Shown: positions 33,667 through 44,672 of the stretch, piece by piece
How positions within the stretch are numbered: the stretch's first letter is position 1
How the letters are laid out: each line of letters starts with the position of its first letter
Program-made: the position numbers and the translations under genes
Source of the DNA: Astrothelium macrocarpum
Lineage: Eukaryota; Ascomycota; Dothideomycetes; Trypetheliales; Trypetheliaceae
NCBI GenBank assembly: GCA_021030915.1
Contig: JAGEMR010000002.1
Span: forward strand, 248,001-312,000
Reading direction: 5' to 3'
DNA: 64,000 nt
The notes under the pieces: model-generated
What the model saw: only the letters and a program-made list of their open reading frames with translations
What the model was told of the DNA's origin: nothing
The model's database searches: none

Positions 33667-36031
33667 CTATCTTCCCGTCCGAATAGATCGCGATGGAGCA
33701 GATTCAAAGGCATCGTCATCATCAGATATCTCGTCCTCACTCTACAGACTCGTTTTAGCACCTGGTATTTCCTTAACAGGTTAGGGTTACTTACTGGCTC
33801 TTGAACTCTTCTCGCTCGACTATTTGTCTGACGTGGCTGCGTCTGTGGTTGCGGCGTAGCTTGAGAAAAATTCAGAGTAGACTGTCTATTGGTCGCCGTC
33901 CTTGATGTTGCAGCTGGCTTAACTCGTGAAGTCGCCGCCGTCTTCGGAGAAGACCCGGAACCATTCGCCGCAGATCTGGATAGCTTGCTGCGAGATGTAC
34001 TCTTTTCTGGGACAAACAAAGAGTTATCGTGGTCATCATCGTTATTCTCATCAATCATGATCACATCGTCATCGTCGTCGAACTCATCTGTAACTTTGCT
34101 TTTGCCTTTGCCTTTGCCGCCTTTGGCCGCTGTAGCAGTCTTTCGACCCGCTGTTGAGGAAGTGCCTCTGCCTCTCCCTCTACCTCTCCCACGAGTTGAC
34201 GTGGCTCTTGATTGCACTGATCCCTCTTCGTCTTCGTCCTCCTCATCACTTTCTGAACGAGCGAGAGCACCAGGTTCGTCAGACCAGTGACCATCGATGT
34301 CGCTATCCCAAGTGTCGGGCTTAGGCTTGAGCTTAGCCTTCTTTCTAAGCTTCATTTGGCCAGAGGCAAAGAGCGCTTCCATCGTCGACTTGTTCGTAGT
34401 TATTGCGTCAGCCATGTCATCCTCATCAACTCCGTCTGCGTCCATTAGGTGCTTGACTTGATGCATCAAACTGTCATGGACAAATGCCTCCATTGCGTGT
34501 TTATCATCTTTATCGACGAATTGGCTTACTGCATCGCCAAAGCTATTCTGGGGGAGGATCGTGAGTGACTGTGCAGTTAGGAATTCACGAACAAGCTTCT
34601 CAACCTTGACATTATCGATGGCCATTTGGGCTAGAATGGACTCTTCTGGCAAATCAGCTTCGGTTCGCTTTTTTCGGTTCGTGCCACTCTTTTTGCGATA
34701 GAATTGAATCACATCGTTAACGTTGGCCACTTTGTCTACGAATCGATTGGAGAACCGCTGAGGATTCTCGCAATCAAACTTGCCACCATCTGGGGCTGTG
34801 TATTCCACACGAAGGCGAACGAGGGGTAAGATTCCTGTCTGATCGCTGCCATCCTCGTCTTGTACGGCTTGCCAAGACTTTTTCGCTTCTTCGATTAACC
34901 CAACAACCACCTCCATCAGGTACCGCGTAATCTCTGTGCGATTGTTCTCTTTCTTCGCGATTGCTTTCATGCGTTTCTCGTCTTGCAAGGCAATTTCTTT
35001 CATTATAAACGGACGCACTGTTTTTAACTGGATCGGTTGCGATTCAAAGTCTTTCCCGGTAACGCTAAGGATGGTGACGTGTTTAGGTACCGCTTCCCCA
35101 GGCATAAGAGATGTTGCGATTGAGGAACCAGGTTGAATCACATGAAAGCCCATTTCTGAATTGTAACGGGGTTCGATAAGGCATTCGTGCTCATGGCCCC
35201 AAATTACCAGGTCCAGGAAATCAGGCAAGAAATTTTCTGGGAGATATGAGGTTTCTGTATGAGCGTGATGATTCTGATGGACACTCATCAAATTGAACCA
35301 CTCATCCTTTTGCGTGCTTGGCTGAAAGAATTTGACGTTGCCATCTCGAAAAGTGCGGAATAAACGTTCATCCCGAACATTACTCATGCCGTAGAGAGCA
35401 AGCTTGGTGCGACCTTTTTGAAGTAGAACAGGCTTGATAACAATCTTATCAGACTCGGGTATCCTGCCATAGTAGTTGACAAGACCAGAGACCTGTAGCA
35501 AATCCAGAGCTGCATAATGGCCGTCCTAAGGCGTATTAGCGATATGATCGTTGATAATAGAAGACTCTTCTTACACCCGATGGATCGTCATGATTGCCAT
35601 GAATGGAGAACACGGGAATGGCAACATTAATGTCTTGATCCTCGTAATTGACATGGTTGAAGGTGCCTCCGAAGTTTTCGGAACCATCGCTAAGCATTTC
35701 TAGCTCACAGGGCTTGTCACCATAGCAATTCATGCGTAGGCATTCCATGACCTTGAACATAGATTTTCTTGAAGGCTTGTTTTCGTGAAAAAGGTCGCCT
35801 GCAAGCAAAATCATATCAACGGCATGTTCTTTGGCCAAGCCAATGATCTCCTCGAATGTCTTCCAACTATCATCTCCACGCTTTGGGTCACGCTCGTTGA
35901 AGCCAACATGATTGTCTGTTGACACCAAGATACGAATAGTGTCTGCATCTATTTTGCATTCAGTCAGTTAAAAAAAAAAAAAAAAGCAAGTTTTGCTCTA
36001 ATTACTGCTTCATACCATAGGAAGATGCCAT
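33667..36031 (-). CDS. MRE11: MRE11 double-strand-break repair nuclease
   Basis: Nuclease of the MRN/MRX complex (with RAD50 and NBS1/XRS2); Mn-dependent endo- and 3'-5' exonuclease in break sensing, resection and telomere upkeep. Exons 36031-36016, 35948-35575, 35525-33795 and 33741-33667 give 731 aa. The first coding exon is only 16 nt (MASSY-D). Joins restore [17 protein letters not shown] and [18 protein letters not shown]; the last intron (GTAAGT..CTGTAG) leads to [13 protein letters not shown] and a basic end. Phosphoesterase motifs: [24 protein letters not shown] and GHEHE, all intact. The capping and DNA-binding domain follows. The C-terminus has an acidic stretch and a [11 protein letters not shown] glycine/arginine motif, a typical methylation site in MRE11. 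It is divergent from the uS19m gene, 310 bp away. Confidence 0.97.
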
Positions 36032-36341
36032 GTTGAACAACCCGGTGGAGGAAATTTCGGGCAAGGGTAAAATTTCGATCAATGTGGGTGGACGATGGAA
36101 GAGCTTTCATGATGTGGAATCTGCTTGGTACTTATAGGCATAAGTACCCAGTGAGGCCTATTAAAGTGACATATCGGAATAGATACGCGACAAGGTCGCG
36201 CCTGTTGCCTGCTAGTAACGCGGCAGAAAAGCGCATCACGTGCATCATTTTCGCATCACCAGCATATGGCACCATACTCACCGCCTTATCAAAAAGTTGA
36301 CCTTCACGGGTCCTCAATCCCAGTCTCATTGGCCTCACGAA
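36032..36341. promoter_or_regulatory. Divergent promoter interval (MRE11 / uS19m)
   Basis: 310 bp between the two start codons; both promoters must lie here. No individual element is assigned. Confidence 0.55.
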
Positions 36342-36782
36342 ATGTTTCCTACACAAACGCTGTGTAAAAGATCTGTTTGGAAAGGTAAAGCTGCATCTCA
36401 ATGCCTAATTCGAAGTCTGCTAAACATTGAAAGGCCCACACATCGTTCCGTAAGCTCCTCATCGCACATCATCCTCCCTTAGTCGCTCACAGCTGCCACC
36501 GACAGTTTGCCAATTGTCCGTCCTAAGCCAGGAGAGCGGGTGCGTCCAATCAAAACCCAGGCGCGGTCGGCCACTATTCTGCCCAACTTTGTTGGTCTGA
36601 GATTCCAAATTCATAACGGAAAAGTGTATCATGAGGTGACTATTACGGAGGATATGGTAGGACACAAGCTTGGGGAGTTCTCACCGTAAGCGCCAGCACC
36701 ACTTGAATGGCAACGCGCTATACTAATTTCGCTTCTCAGCACAAGGCAGCCCTTCTCATATAAGCAAACGAAGAATAGATAG
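36342..36782 (+). CDS. RSM19: Mitochondrial small-subunit ribosomal protein uS19m (Rsm19)
   Basis: Component of the mitoribosomal small-subunit head. Exons 36342-36384, 36493-36685 and 36740-36782 give 92 aa, the normal length (yeast Rsm19 is 91). Joins restore KRSVWK-A, and [17 protein letters not shown], the conserved uS19 C-terminus. Core motifs are [20 protein letters not shown] and [23 protein letters not shown]. The first intron is 108 nt (GTAAAG..CACAG) and the second 54 nt. The conserved WKGP region after exon 1 reads WKAATDSLP here, so the first acceptor could be off by a few bases. It is convergent with TAF10, 261 bp away. Confidence 0.92.
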
Positions 36783-37043
36783 GGTATATTTCCTGCGCAA
36801 ATTTCTGCTTTTGATGGCGTCTACCGCTGGACTGCCGCTCGGTTTGTGACACAAATGCATGATTCCATGCATACTCTATCCATCGATTGAAACCCTCTTG
36901 TATATGCGTGAGGCGCGCAACGAATCTTCGCCACAACACCTGTCAAATGCTTGAGTCCAGCCTCCCATGCAACCAAAGGTGCAGTCCCACACCCTGAAAC
37001 GCCATTCTAGTGGAAATGTCTTGCTCCACCACTCAATACCCCT

Positions 37044-37857
37044 TCATCGATAAAACTCTCCCCTTCTCACGTTGACCCCATACTCTCCAACCGCCATTCC
37101 CAAGTCTTCCATTGTCAACACTGTCCTTCCCTGTCCGCCACCTTGACCACCCCCCCCAAACCCTGGTCTCTGTACTCCCAGATTCAAGCCTTTCGCTTGT
37201 GCACTTTCTTTTCCTCCTCCTGCTCCCCCTCCTGCGCCTCCCGCAGTTGCGCCAGGTGGACCGCCCATTGTTCCGAAACCAGCAGCTGCACCCAGGCCAC
37301 CCATTGGATTATTACTAGTAGTGTTTGATGAGCGAATGCGCGAGTATTGATAAGCGTCTGCGGCGATATCGGCAACGAATTTCTGCGTAGCAAGAGCGAT
37401 GAGGCGCGCAAGATGACGCGAAGTGGCTGGGGGTGGGGGAAGGCCCGCGAGGGTGAGGTAGTAGTTTGTTACTGCGTCGGGAATCTAAGGCGGCATGATT
37501 AATTTTTGTGCCATAGATATATCGATACAGAGGCTTGGCTTGATCCTAACGAGTAGACATGAAATAGAGGCATACAATTGGCGCGTATTCGTCCATTTTG
37601 GGAAGAAACTCGCGCAGGCTTATGTCCTTTTTTGCGGAGATCCGCGCTTCAAATGCAGGCGCTGGGGCCGTGGCATCAACTTCATTATCCATATTTGTAT
37701 CGTTTGCGCCGTCCAACCCCAACGGCCCAGGCTGATCAGGGTCGAGAGAGGCATTCGGATCAACTTCTTGGTCAATGGCGGCGTCAAACTCCTCGTCACC
37801 TATATCAGGCTGTGTCGCATTGGGTTCGGACGAGTTCTGCATGTCGGTATCCGCCAT
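37044..37857 (-). CDS. TAF10: TAF10, TFIID/SAGA histone-fold subunit
   Basis: Shared subunit of TFIID and SAGA that pairs through its histone fold with TAF3, TAF8 or SPT7. Exons 37857-37576 and 37484-37044 give 240 aa. The 91-nt phase-0 intron (GTATGC..CCTTAG) restores [21 protein letters not shown], the family signature. The histone fold continues with [20 protein letters not shown] and AYQYSRIR. A Gly-rich linker ([11 protein letters not shown]...) precedes the conserved C-terminal helix [20 protein letters not shown]. The N-terminus is acidic. About 60 bp of its Gly-rich segment (37149-37207) recur wrongly at the assembly gap near 25.15 kb. Confidence 0.96.
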
Positions 37858-38226
37858 CTTGCGATGAAGCGATAGAATATGGAGGCAAGAGGAAACAAAA
37901 GTTCAAGCGTTGTTGGGCAGATGAAATCCTTCAAGAAGCTGGTTGCCAACAATATGACCAGCGTGCTACTAGTGAGCCAGCCTAATCACGTATCACCAGA
38001 TCACTCTAGCCCAGATACTCTTTCTAATCTATTAGGCGATCCTCATGAAGATACGGTTGTACATGAATTTGATGCGAGCACTTGATGATGGCACTAAGCC
38101 ACCGAAGAATTTCAAGCGCCACCATTTGAAAAGTAAGCGATGAATGTCATCCGCTAGCATTGGAGTCCTTATCGCCGTAATTAACGCCCAGCCAATCAAG
38201 ATCGCCTCTAATAGGGGGTCAACTAT
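37858..38226. other. Interval between TAF10 start and FMO 3' end
   Basis: 369 bp; TAF10 promoter and the 3' UTR of the monooxygenase gene. No further feature seen. Confidence 0.55.
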
Positions 38227-40254
38227 TTACAGCATTGCTCTCTCCTCGAACCCAGTACTCTTTCTCGGACTTCGGCCGAGTTGCTTTGATACAAAACTTC
38301 CAAAGTACTCGTTGAGGGCGTCAACAGTGCCACTACCTTCAACCAACCTGGCCACACATCCAACATAGCCATCAGGCCTGACCACAACGACGGCCCCTCT
38401 ATCCTGATCAAAACCCATCTTGGCGTGCGCAGCCGCCTTGGCGTCAGGGAGATGCGCGTCCCAAATGTCATCAGCATAGATGTGGGTTCTGTACCGAGCG
38501 AGCACATGTGGAAGGAGTTTCTCCGGTTCGATATCTGGCCGCTTGGCATTGAGGATGGTTGCTACTGTGAAAAACGCAGAGTGCGGGTTGTGCTGCTCAT
38601 GGTATGAGATAGATTCGAGGTCTTTGTATAGATAGGATGTGTAAAAAGAGCCTGGTTTCGTAAGATTTGATGCAAAATCGTTGATGGCGTTCATATTTGT
38701 CGATGGGTTGCCTCCAAAGATCAATATACGGAATGCGCCATTAAGAGGAATCTCTTGTTCGAGATGAACAACATTGGCGTCGGCTACACGGGTCACATTT
38801 GAATTGGTCAATATTCGACCTGTTCGGAGCTTTGTGGTGCCTTGGGCTTCCGAAAGAAAGAGATTGGATTTTGCGGGATGCGACGGAGACCAATTGAACA
38901 CGTTCTCGTTGTAGGCAACACCGTATCCGGATGTAAACTCGCAAGACGCTTTGAAAGTCTTTATGAATTCATTTTCTGATGCGGTTGAATCGGCATTGGC
39001 AGTTCTGACCTCACCAGCGGAAGGTAGTCGCTGTGAAAAAAGCTTCGCATAGGCGGCGTCAAAGTTGAGTAGATTTTCTGCAATAAGCTTGCGTTCTGAT
39101 TCATATGATTTGAGAATTGATCGGTTCGCAAAGCCGGACTCTACAGCATGGATCTTCCACGCAAGGTTTTGTGCGTCAAGAAATGCAGTGTTCATTCCCT
39201 GGCCAGCTTTGGGCTACACAAGGTCAGCTAATTTTGACAGATACATCCTAAAGATTGGCTTCGACTTACACTATGAGTGTGGCATACATCACCTCCCATA
39301 AAGACCCTTTCGTCCAAAGTGTAGCGCTCCGCTATGCCCTGACCGATCGGGTATACGGAGTACCATTCTACACGATCCCAGCTGATGTAGTATGGCTTCA
39401 AAATCTTCTTCGCCGCAGACTGGACTTCTTCGACAGTAGCCGTCTTTCGTGGGTTCCAATCTGAGTCTGTGGAGGAAGCAATCTGAATGTAGAGTCTAAC
39501 CATGTTGTTCTCTCGCGGAATGACCATAATCGAGCCGGCATCAGAATGTATAGTGCATTTCATCTGCTCCAAATCAGAAACGTCAGAACATCTTGTTAAT
39601 AGTAATTACCTTGATATCTGGAAAGTCCGTCCGAACGACCCCATCCATAACACCCCACACATGAGCAATTGGATCCTTGTGGCGAATAGGAACGTTTAGT
39701 TGTGTCCTTACGAAGCTTTTGGCACCCTCACCATCAAACAGATACTTTGCTCTAACTGTCTCCGTCACACCTCCATCGAGGCGCTCAAGGCTGACCTCGA
39801 CAGGATAGAAAGAGTCCCAGCTATCCGTCTTGAACCCAGTAATGGTCCAAGGCCGCTGAACTTTTGCACCATTCTTTTCCATGTCATCAATAAAAACACG
39901 CTCAATAAGACCTTGATGTAATAGAGTAGTAAATGGATATCGTGCGTCAATGAACTTTGGACAGCTGGCCCATGTACCTGTCCGATAAATGCCATCTTTG
40001 CTTGGGTCCCAGAAGGCGACTTCATACACCTTGGCGGGATTATGTGCCATTATCGCTCGCTTTAATCCCATGTTCCGGAGTAGGTCTAATGATCGGGGTT
40101 GGATGCCATCTGCGCGTCCTGTTGGTGTAGGTTCCGGCCGATTGTCAATGTGCTTAATTTTGTAACCCCAACGTGCCAGGCAAGTGGACAAAAGCAGACC
40201 AAAAGGACCTGCGCCGACAATGACCGCGTCGTATCGCTCATGAGCTGCGGCCAT
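38227..40254 (-). CDS. FAD-dependent aromatic monooxygenase (phenol 2-monooxygenase type)
   Basis: Class A flavoprotein hydroxylase that inserts one oxygen ortho to a phenolic hydroxyl using NAD(P)H; cytosolic. Exons 40254-39610, 39563-39270 and 39213-38227 give 641 aa; introns of 46 and 56 nt are phase 0. Motifs: Rossmann [10 protein letters not shown] (14-23), substrate-side [19 protein letters not shown], the DG motif [10 protein letters not shown], and the GD motif [29 protein letters not shown], which is split exactly by intron 2. The C-terminal third matches the thioredoxin-like PHOX domain ([24 protein letters not shown]). Length is typical of phenol and 3-hydroxybenzoate hydroxylases. 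It is divergent from the P450, so the two may be co-regulated. The substrate is unknown. Confidence 0.93.
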
Positions 40255-41331
40255 TTTGAATTAATTCTCTTTGCAAGCAAAATCCAAGCTTTGTCACTCA
40301 GATTAATAAAATGACGTTTCCGAAATGATATTGCTGTCTATAAATCCTCTGGACTGGTCAAGCATGGAAGATTATAATTACAAAGTCGAAGATCAGGTAA
40401 AACCAAGCTGAGATTTGTAGAAATTTTACAGGGTATCAGCTCTAGGTATATAAAAAGATACAAAAATGAAAAAGACGAGAATACTCCGTACAATGAAAGA
40501 AGGCGAAAATTTGACTGGCCGCGGCGGCCATCGGCAATGACATCGGTGATGTTAAAATGGGAGATGTTTTCGTAGCCATCCAAACTGCCTGACAAGAGTG
40601 CCGACGCGATGCGGGGAGGCGTGGTTGACATCCTTTGCTAATTGGCGACCGTTTAGAAGCTGATGGTGAAGTCTCCTCTGCGGCCTTGGAGATCGGGATT
40701 TAAGACTGATATCAGACCCAGACAACCGACGACGTCTGGTAAAACCCTACCGACCCCCCAATCGACTTCACTACTTAATGAGGATGGTCTCCTATTCATG
40801 CAGGCATGTCGAGCTATTTTGGGGCGATTTCCAGACCAGGCTCTAAAAATTGGATGTGCATGAGCGCGGTAACGTCTAGCGGAAAGTCCGGTACATGTCC
40901 GAACCTGCAATGCTAACATTAACGACACTATCAGGATACCCGCATAAGCTTCAATTTATCTACTGACCGGAAGCTCTTACAAAAAACCCTCATGTCTTCT
41001 AGTCGCCGACCCCACAATCCCCGCAGAGCTCACATCAATCACGACGCTCGGATTCGGCCTGTGTCCCTAATCTTCTCCTTTCTGGGTTACTGAACGTGCC
41101 TCAAAAGGCTATTTTGAATGTTTACATCGAAATAAGCAAGATTATTGGCTACCAATATGGACATCCTAGGTACAGAAGCATCAACTAGGCCGATAGTTCC
41201 GTTTCCTCGCGCTTCGCAAGCTCCGCGGACCCGAGGTCCTAATCTTGTATGTCTATACTTCTTTTAGTATATAACTCGATACAATGCTAGGAGAGAAAGC
41301 TGCTGGTGCTTCACTCCGTACAGTTTAAAAA
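40255..41331. promoter_or_regulatory. Shared upstream region of FMO and P450 genes
   Basis: 1077 bp between divergent starts, unusually long for this window. No supported gene is present. It may contain sites for a common transcription factor; I cannot assign any. Confidence 0.5.
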
Positions 41332-42795
41332 ATGTTAGATCTTCTCTTCCCTCTCTGGCTTGTGCTTGTCACAATCGTCTATGTAGTGTACCAATGCTAC
41401 TTTAGTCCACTTGCCAAGATACCAGGGCCCTTCTGGGCTAGCTTGACTCGATTATGGCTGGTGAAGCGTTCGTGGGATGGCGATATGCACAATGTGATGA
41501 TACCTCTGCATCGGAAACACGGCAATCTCGTTCGCATCGCTCCCAATGAAATCAGTGTCTCTGATCCCGAAGCTTTTAAGACCATCTACGGCGCAGGATC
41601 CAAATTTCGCAAATCGGAATTTTATAGCGTCTTCCAAGGACATCGTGTATTCGACCTTTTTGCCGGGAGAGATGAAAAGATCCATAGTGCTCAGAGAAAA
41701 CTGGTCAGCAGGGCTTATTCGATGGATTGCATGAAGGATCTTGAGCCATACGTAGATGATTCAATCAGGCTCTTCTTGAAACGCATGAATGACATAAAGG
41801 GTCAAAGCATTGATATGGGAAATTGGCTTCAGCTCTTCGCTTTTGATATCATTGGTGAAGTTACCTTTTCCCAATCCTTTGGCTTCATGGAGAACGGTCA
41901 GGACGATGGGACCTTCAAATCCATCCATAATGCGGTACGTTCCGGCTCTTGGCTGGGCCAACTCCCACCACTTTTCTGGATCCACGATCGGTTACAACCA
42001 TACATTGGCAATTATCTTGCCATCAATAACCGCCACCTTGGCCTTCGAAATTTTACAGCCATCGAGGTAAACTCTCGCAAAGAGCGTGGCAGCGGCAGGA
42101 AAGATGTTCTCAGCAAGTTGTTCTCCGTACATGACGAGAAGCCCGGGGAATTTGATCATAACGCCATTGTCTCCATGGTCACCAGCAATGTCACCGCTGG
42201 CAGCGATACGACCGCAGTCAGCTTGAGAGCGATAATCTATTATCTTTTAAAGAATCCGCAATACAAAGAAAGACTTGTTGATGAGATTGATAGTTTACGG
42301 GCTCAAGGAAAGATTGGTGATCCTGTCTCTCTCAGTGAGGCGGATAATATGCCATATCTGCAGGCTGTTATGTATGAAGCACTTCGTCTCCATCCCGCAC
42401 TCGGTATAGCACTTCCTCGCGTGGTCCCTCCGAGTGGTTTTGAAATTGCCGGACATTTCGTTCCCCAAGGAACCATTGTCGGCACAAATGCGTGGATTCT
42501 CCATCGCAATCCTGATATTTATGGCAAGGACTGTGAAGTTTTCAGACCAGACAGATGGTTCGAAGATGATGTTGCAGATAAGAGGCGATTTTTCTTTTCA
42601 TTTGGTGCTGGAGCGAGGTTATGCATTGGTAAAAATATCAGTTGGATGGAAATGAGCAAGTTGATTCCAACGTTCTTTATGCATTTTGATGTTGAGCTGG
42701 CCGATCCCGCCAAAGAGTGGACGGTGCATTCCTATCTCTTTGTAATCCAGGAAGGTCTCGAGGTGAGATTGAGGCCAAGAACGATACAGGCCTAG
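41332..42795 (+). CDS. Cytochrome P450 monooxygenase (pisatin-demethylase-like)
   Basis: Haem-thiolate monooxygenase anchored in the ER by an N-terminal helix (residues about 3-20, LLFPLWLVLVTIVYVVYQC) followed by the proline-rich hinge KIPGPFW. Single exon, 487 aa, with no introns, which is unusual for fungal P450s. I-helix oxygen-activation motif AGSDTT (about 289), ExxR as EALR (about 349), PERF-like FRPDRWFED, and the haem loop FGAGARLCIG with the Cys ligand near 430. All catalytic elements are intact. The I-helix to K-helix region (LRAIIYYLLKNP) resembles the CYP57 pisatin demethylase group. It needs an NADPH-P450 reductase encoded elsewhere. The divergent partner is an FAD phenol hydroxylase. 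Confidence 0.95.
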   Translation: MLDLLFPLWLVLVTIVYVVYQCYFSPLAKIPGPFWASLTRLWLVKRSWDGDMHNVMIPLHRKHGNLVRIAPNEISVSDPEAFKTIYGAGSKFRKSEFYSVFQGHRVFDLFAGRDEKIHSAQRKLVSRAYSMDCMKDLEPYVDDSIRLFLKRMNDIKGQSIDMGNWLQLFAFDIIGEVTFSQSFGFMENGQDDGTFKSIHNAVRSGSWLGQLPPLFWIHDRLQPYIGNYLAINNRHLGLRNFTAIEVNSRKERGSGRKDVLSKLFSVHDEKPGEFDHNAIVSMVTSNVTAGSDTTAVSLRAIIYYLLKNPQYKERLVDEIDSLRAQGKIGDPVSLSEADNMPYLQAVMYEALRLHPALGIALPRVVPPSGFEIAGHFVPQGTIVGTNAWILHRNPDIYGKDCEVFRPDRWFEDDVADKRRFFFSFGAGARLCIGKNISWMEMSKLIPTFFMHFDVELADPAKEWTVHSYLFVIQEGLEVRLRPRTIQA

Positions 42796-44672
42796 AGGGA
42801 TAGGTCTGAAAGCATGACCTTTCATGCATCGTAAGAGACTTTATGCAATGCTGGTTCTCTTTCTACCGATTTCCTCGGAAGTACAGTTCACTGATCTTCA
42901 GCCAGAACATAATTTCCAGGGCATCCTATTGGCGAGTCCAAGTCAATTTGGGACGTTGCAAATGGGTCAGACTAATGGATTATCAGTCAATTACCAGCGT
43001 TGACGGAATGGAAGTTGACACAAGTGAAGGATGATATTTGAGTAGACTGTCATGACGTAAAGCTGGAACGTCTCGTTCAAATGGGCATATTTGCGTTTCC
43101 TCGCTGATTTGTCCGTCGCTCTCTTGGGTGAAGCGCATTAGATTGCGTTTAAATTTCACAAATTCCAATCTTCCTCTCTATTCCCTTCCAGTCCCAACCA
43201 AATAAGCAAGGCTTTGGCGTACAGTATGAATCTGCATGTCAAATTTTTACAATAGACGTCGTTGAACGTCATACGAGCAGTAGGTGCAGTATCTTTGTTT
43301 CTAGCTCTCAACAAAACACCTAGGTCTTCACTGATGAGTGTGCCACCTATTCAGGGGCTGCTCAACCGAATCCGAGCGCTAAATAGCGTCAAATCATTCA
43401 GTTGGAATTTCTTTCGAAATCTCTACATTGCTCAATGGTATCGGGTTCTCCTTGATGTCTTCATCGCATCTACGAAGCAAAATTGGTGTTCTTGCTATGA
43501 TTACGACGTTGAAGAATGTTAGAAAATGGCACACTCACTGGTGAACACCAGAGTGAAAACTCAGCCACGTTTGTAGGATAGCTGCAGTTTGTGTTCTGTA
43601 GTCCTGTTAGTGAACCTTGGTTGAGGTTATCTAGTTCCATGTTTACTGCTGGAATGATGTCAGGTGTAATGAATCGCAAACGAGTACTCGAAAGATTCCG
43701 GGAGCAGACGAAGACAGGTGATTCACCACTAGATGTCAAGAATTAGATGTTCGGGATACACGTGGTTACTCAGATCTGACCTGCATCAATGCTAGGCCCC
43801 TTTCCGTCTCTGGAAATTTCTGCGGAATCAAGCCAAACACTTCATCGTGCTACCGAAAAACAGCAAGTTGCCAGCCCTTGCTTCTTGCAAACTTTAAAAA
43901 GCGGAATACTTGCGGGTCGATACTCGGAACTAGAAATATTTGTTTGCAGCAGATCACGTCGTTTTATTTGCAGAATGCAGAAACAGAGTTCTTCGCTAGA
44001 GCCTGTTCGCTCTCAAGATATCCGATTGACTCGACAAAAGAGAGTGCGGAATGTCTTACAACGCCAAATATGCCCTGGCGATGCGTCCACCTTCTCTCTT
44101 CGTTGACGCTATAGTATCTCTGGAGCAGTGCCACGCCGCACACTGTGACGCATTAGGTACGATGTCCTCGGGATGAGAGGAGAAGTCTCGGCGCCATTGA
44201 CAAGGCTCTTGGCATGGTACGGTCTGGGCTTCTATAGTGCATGGATCACTGCCATTGGGATTTAGCGTGTCATCCTGGTACCTAGAGCAAATGGCAGCGC
44301 GCGCTTTATATTGGTACTTTGCTTTTGCTACGCCATACAGAGCCTCCCCCTGCGCGTAGCTGATAGCTTGCCGGCGCGTCTCCAAATTGTACGGAGTAAT
44401 CCGAATGCGTTTGCTGTTATCAGCAACTGAGGCCTGTTCTCTTTGTGCAACTCCGTTTCTGCTTGCCCGCACGAAAATGGAACAAAGCCCACCGCGTTTC
44501 TCCGAACGCTCACAAGGTCCAAAACTTTGTAAATCATGTTCCATGCAGGAAACGTGAGGAGTGAAGGTTTTGCTTAAAGTGCGGGCTTAGCTCTACGGGA
44601 GCTGCACCAGGGTTCAGGTCGACTCGGCATCTGTGCATATCCTAACCTGCGATTCGCCGCTTGTTCGCAACA
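42796..44672. other. Gene-poor interval between P450 and TSC1
   Basis: 1.9 kb without a recognised gene. The longest frame, 44544-44056 (-, 162 codons from ATG), has several cysteines but no recognisable domain and ordinary intergenic-like composition; I do not call it. Confidence 0.55.

Noticed and set aside
33776..33795. Telomere-like TTAGGGTTA near the MRE11 3' intron
   Set aside because: Only one and a half repeat units inside a GTAAGT..TAG intron; not an interstitial telomere array.
44056..44544. 162-codon ATG frame divergent from TSC1
   Set aside because: No recognisable domain, no splice signals and unremarkable codon use; more likely chance within the intergenic interval.
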